Shown in pieces: positions 61,223-64,000 of a DNA stretch of 64,000 bases. The notes under the pieces are model-generated. The model had not been told where the DNA came from, did no database searches, and saw only the letters and a list, made by a program, of their open reading frames with translations. Made by a program: the position numbers and the translations under genes. The DNA is from Deltaproteobacteria bacterium (GTDB taxonomy: Bacteria > UBA10199 > GCA-002796325 > JACPFF01), in NCBI GenBank assembly GCA_016183065.1, contig JACPFF010000006.1, positions 1 through 64,000 on the forward strand. The letters are read 5' to 3'. How positions within the stretch are numbered: position 1 is the first letter of the stretch; each line of letters starts with the position of its first letter.

Positions 61223-62063
61223 CGCCGATGCGCCAAGGGTCTGCGGGGAGAGCAGGCGTATCCGGGAACTGGCATGCCAACACCCGTGGTGGCGCACGGT
61301 GGCACTGTACGGGATGATGGCCGTGCTCGTGGCCTGTGCCACGACGGGCCAGCCCGTCTCCACCGGACGACGAGGCGATGTGTATGGGGCGGCGCCGGGA
61401 GCGATGGAGGCCGGTCTTGCGCTCTTGGAGGATCGCGCCCAAAACACGAATACCTTGCGTGGCCGGGGGACCTTGACGGGGACGTGGGCCGGACGGAGCG
61501 GACAGCACCCCTTTGCGTTTGCCTTGCGGCATCCGGACCGGTTGCGCGTCGACATTCTTGATCCCGCCATGGGGACGGTGGGAATCCTGTTGATGCACGA
61601 TACCACGCTCTATTGGTATCTGCCGGGCGAGCGCCGACTCTATGCCTCGGTGGCCGATATGCGGAGTCTGCAGAAAATTGCGCATATCGATCTCGATCCG
61701 GAACAATTGCTCCAGATGCTCTCGGGATTGCCGCCGGCACGGACATCGGCCTGGCTGGCGCGCGAAGGGCGGCTTGTCGCCCCGGACGGACGATCCGAAA
61801 TTCTCATGGATGCGGAGGGTCGCCAGGTCTCCGCCTATCGCCATTTTCGTGGTGCCGATGGGAAAAAAGTCGACACCGAGGTGACCTTCGCGGATTATCG
61901 CCCACTCCGTAATGTCCGCTTCCCCTATCGCATCGCGGTGAATACCGGGCGCGGCGGGGGGGAAATCCGGGTCGAATATCACGATCTCGAAATGAATCCG
62001 CGGCTGGAAGGTGAGCTCTTTACGATTGAAGTGCCGGCAACCACCGATATTGTACAGTGGTGA
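61191..62063 (+). CDS. LolB/DUF4292-like outer-membrane lipoprotein
   Basis: The frame has a lipobox VLVAC at about residue 50, then LRGRGTLTGTWAGRSGQHPFAFALRHPDRLRVDILDP and DTTLYWYLPGERRLYASVADMRSL. This is the LolA/LolB-like beta-barrel half-pipe used for lipoprotein or lipid handling. TTG 61191 is taken as the start because GGAGG lies nine bases before it; a GTG near 61300 would give a shorter leader without positive charge. The start is therefore uncertain. It follows and overlaps the TPR lipoprotein gene. Confidence 0.75.
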   Translation: MSESCTHCPCNADAPRVCGESRRIRELACQHPWWRTVALYGMMAVLVACATTGQPVSTGRRGDVYGAAPGAMEAGLALLEDRAQNTNTLRGRGTLTGTWAGRSGQHPFAFALRHPDRLRVDILDPAMGTVGILLMHDTTLYWYLPGERRLYASVADMRSLQKIAHIDLDPEQLLQMLSGLPPARTSAWLAREGRLVAPDGRSEILMDAEGRQVSAYRHFRGADGKKVDTEVTFADYRPLRNVRFPYRIAVNTGRGGGEIRVEYHDLEMNPRLEGELFTIEVPATTDIVQW

Positions 62064-62077
62064 GGGACAACGGACGT

Positions 62078-63679
62078 ATGCGAATCGGACGTGTCACGAT
62101 GATGCTCACGCTCTGTGCCGTCGGGAGCGCCTGTCAATACCGCGTGGAGCGCGATCCACAGGTCATGGTGCGCTATTTTGGGAGCGATCCCTCGTCGCTC
62201 AATCCGATTATTGCCACCGATGCCTATGAAAATGTCGCCAACCAATTCGTCATGGAGACCCTGCTCGAGCGCGACAATGCGACCATGGCGCTCCGTCCGA
62301 AATTGGCGCAGGCGTGGGAGAGTGCTCCCGATCATCTCGAATACCGCTTTCACCTCCGTCCCGACGTGCACTGGCATGACGGGGTCCCGCTGACGGCCGC
62401 CGATGTTGTCTATTCCTTTGACCGGATCAACGATCCGGAGGTGGGGGCCGGCCACCTCCGCTCCTATTTCTTGAAGGCCGGCATTATTGCCGCCGACGCG
62501 ATCAATGCGCAGACGGTCCGCTTTCGTCTCGAGCGGCCCTATTTTTTGGCGCTGGAGACCATCGGCTGGATGCCGATCGTGGCCCGGCACGTCTTCGACG
62601 ACGGGACGCCGTTCCGGACGCATCCTGCCGGCCGCGTGCCGATCGGGACCGGGCCGATGCGCTTTCGTGAATGGAAGGCGGGGCGCTATCTCGCCCTGGA
62701 GCGGAATCCGCACTATTGGGGCCGGCCCATGGCCTTGCGCGGGATGACGTTCAAGGTTATCCCCGATCAGGGTGTGGCGTTTCAGGCCATGAAAAAGGGG
62801 GAAATTGATTACACCGGCATTCGCCCCATTCAGTGGGCGCGCCAGACCGCATCGCCGGGATTTTTGGCCCGGTTTGTCAAAATGAAATATCTGCCGGACT
62901 CGGCCGGATATTTTTATATCGGCTGGAATCTGACCCATCCCATTTTGGGGGACCAACAGGTCCGACAGGCCCTGACCATGCTCCTGCCGCGGCAATCCAT
63001 TCTCGCCGCGCTCCTCTTTGACCGCGGCGCGATGACGACCGGGCCCTTTTATCCGCGCGGTCCGCAATACGATCCGGCCATTCCGCCATGGCCCTATGAT
63101 CCTGCCGCCGCGGGCGAGCGCCTTGCCGCGGCCGGATGGAGCGATCACGACGGCGACGGCATTCGCGACAAAGGGGGGCGTCCCTTTGCCATCACGATCG
63201 TCTATCCCGGGCCCTCGCGGTTCTACGATGCGCTGGCCAATATTGTCCGCGAGGATTTTCGGCAGGCCGGCATTGCGGTCACGGCGCAGCTGATGGAATG
63301 GACGGTCTTTTTGAAAACCGTGAACGACAAAAAATACGACGCCTATTTCGGGGGTTGGGCCGGCGGCGGATATGAAATGGATCCGCACCAGATCTGGCAT
63401 TCCTCGCAGATCGAGCAGGGATCGAATTATGTCGGCTTTGTCAATGCCGAGGCCGATGCCCTGATCGACCGCGCCCGTCAGGAGTTTGATCCCGGGCGGC
63501 GCAATGCCATGTATCATCGCCTGCACCAGATCATTCACGAGGTCCAACCATACACCTTTCTCTATGTGTTGGAGGCCCTGGCCGTGCGTCATCACCGTTT
63601 TACCAATGTCATGCTCTACCCGAATGGTCCGGATCTGGCCGAGTGGGGTGTCGGCTCGAGCGGGCCATTGTTGCAGTAA
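62078..63679 (+). CDS. ABC transporter substrate-binding lipoprotein, dipeptide/oligopeptide type
   Basis: The 533-residue protein has a lipoprotein signal (MRIGRVTMMLTLCAVGSAC) and the SBP_bac_5 fold: YFGSDPSSLNPIIATDAYENVANQFVMETLLE, WHDGVPLTAADVVYSFDRI, GTGPMRFREWKAGRYLALERNPHYWG, and IGWNLTHPILGDQQVRQALTM. It captures peptides or similar solutes for the ABC permease encoded next. ATG 62078 is preferred over a GTG at 62057 because it gives the proper signal sequence. Confidence 0.92.
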   Translation: MRIGRVTMMLTLCAVGSACQYRVERDPQVMVRYFGSDPSSLNPIIATDAYENVANQFVMETLLERDNATMALRPKLAQAWESAPDHLEYRFHLRPDVHWHDGVPLTAADVVYSFDRINDPEVGAGHLRSYFLKAGIIAADAINAQTVRFRLERPYFLALETIGWMPIVARHVFDDGTPFRTHPAGRVPIGTGPMRFREWKAGRYLALERNPHYWGRPMALRGMTFKVIPDQGVAFQAMKKGEIDYTGIRPIQWARQTASPGFLARFVKMKYLPDSAGYFYIGWNLTHPILGDQQVRQALTMLLPRQSILAALLFDRGAMTTGPFYPRGPQYDPAIPPWPYDPAAAGERLAAAGWSDHDGDGIRDKGGRPFAITIVYPGPSRFYDALANIVREDFRQAGIAVTAQLMEWTVFLKTVNDKKYDAYFGGWAGGGYEMDPHQIWHSSQIEQGSNYVGFVNAEADALIDRARQEFDPGRRNAMYHRLHQIIHEVQPYTFLYVLEALAVRHHRFTNVMLYPNGPDLAEWGVGSSGPLLQ

Positions 63680-63698
63680 GGAGCGAGTGGACACCCGT

Positions 63699-64000
63699 AT
63701 GATGACCTATCTCATTCGTCGACTCCTCCTCATGGTTCCGACCTTGTTCGGCATCACCGTCATGACGTTTCTTATCGTCCATCTGACCCCGGGAGATCCC
63801 GCTGCTCTGCAGTCCGGGGAAGAAGGGATGAACGCCAATGTCGTGGCCAGCGAGGTGATCGAGCAGACGCGCAAACTGTACGGTCTCGATCAACCGATCC
63901 CGGTCCAATACGCCAAATGGGTGGGGCGACTCGTCCGCCTCGATTTTGGGACGTCGTTTGCCGACGACCGGCCGGTGTTGGACAAGATCTGGGAGGCGAT
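63699..64000 (+). CDS. ABC transporter permease DppB/OppB-like, cut by the window edge
   Basis: The visible 100 codons begin MMTYLIRRLLLMVPTLFGITVMTFLIVHLTPGDPA, the classic first membrane span and periplasmic start of DppB/OppB-type permeases. They continue VIEQTRKLYGLDQPIPVQYAKWVGRLVRLDFGTSF. It partners the substrate-binding protein just upstream. GTG 63687 is an alternative start. The remainder lies outside the window. Confidence 0.93.
   Translation, partial: MMTYLIRRLLLMVPTLFGITVMTFLIVHLTPGDPAALQSGEEGMNANVVASEVIEQTRKLYGLDQPIPVQYAKWVGRLVRLDFGTSFADDRPVLDKIWEA

Noticed and set aside
61979-63694. Minus-strand open frame of 571 codons opposite the peptide-binding protein gene
   Set aside because: The plus-strand protein matches the SBP_bac_5 family along its whole length.

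Overview
The window is about 60% GC and gene-dense. It looks like the chromosome of an uncultured bacterium of deltaproteobacterial grade (Myxococcota, Bdellovibrionota or an allied candidate lineage). The basis is the mix of large secreted DxDxDG (MopE/thrombospondin-3-like) proteins, many lipoproteins, TolC/MlaC envelope genes, a bifunctional Rel/SpoT, an Etf-linked acyl-CoA dehydrogenase operon and a UbiA/UbiX/UbiE/UbiD set next to an amidohydrolase that resembles the futalosine route to menaquinone. The taxonomic call is inference. No rRNA and no CRISPR array were seen. Two tRNA-Lys genes (anticodons TTT and CTT) lie about 2 kb apart.

Layout. 0.2-7.1 kb: a 1461-residue secreted Ca-motif protein with a zincin-like HEAMH near its C terminus, two small head-to-head envelope genes, a MITE-like element and a stand-alone AAA ATPase under a tandem-palindrome operator. 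7.5-16.9 kb: a housekeeping series of OmpH/Skp-like, zinc-ribbon-FHA fusion, yicC, gmk, rel, yraN, rpsA, sppA, ihf/hup, HIT and lapA genes. 17.7-24.6 kb: an ISL3-family insertion sequence, then an AT-rich three-gene unit on the minus strand (AlbA_2/Schlafen-type ATPase, SNF2 helicase, SWIM zinc finger), closed on the far side by a decayed inverted copy of the IS 5' region. This looks like an acquired island. 24.7-34.1 kb: a histidine kinase with a near-leaderless promoter, a tolC-mlaC-phosphodiesterase operon and etfB-etfA-acyl-CoA dehydrogenase-nitrilase. 34.2-45.2 kb: two secreted or lipoprotein genes, the tRNAs, hpt, a Nudix and MBL-fold pair, and a lipoprotein with a lamin-tail-like domain. 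45.2-50.7 kb: vapBC and the quinone gene cluster. 50.8-56.9 kb: a second stand-alone AAA ATPase, an alpha/beta hydrolase and a close-packed set of a glutamine amidotransferase, a beta-flower repeat protein, a DHODH-like enzyme, an SRPBCC protein and a lipoprotein broken at a G8 tract. 57-64 kb: sucC-sucD-ndk, then a TPR lipoprotein, a LolB/DUF4292-like lipoprotein and the start of a dipeptide-type ABC importer.

A palindrome-rich modular repeat occurs three times (about 7.2, 8.8 and 38.6 kb) and in one case supplies the 3' end of a coding sequence. Two other inverted-repeat elements are present (5.76-5.89 and 43.18-43.29 kb). The best candidates for an undescribed system are the IS-bracketed AlbA_2-SNF2-SWIM island, the modular repeat family, and the AAA ATPase with its paired ATACTnnnAGTAT operator.
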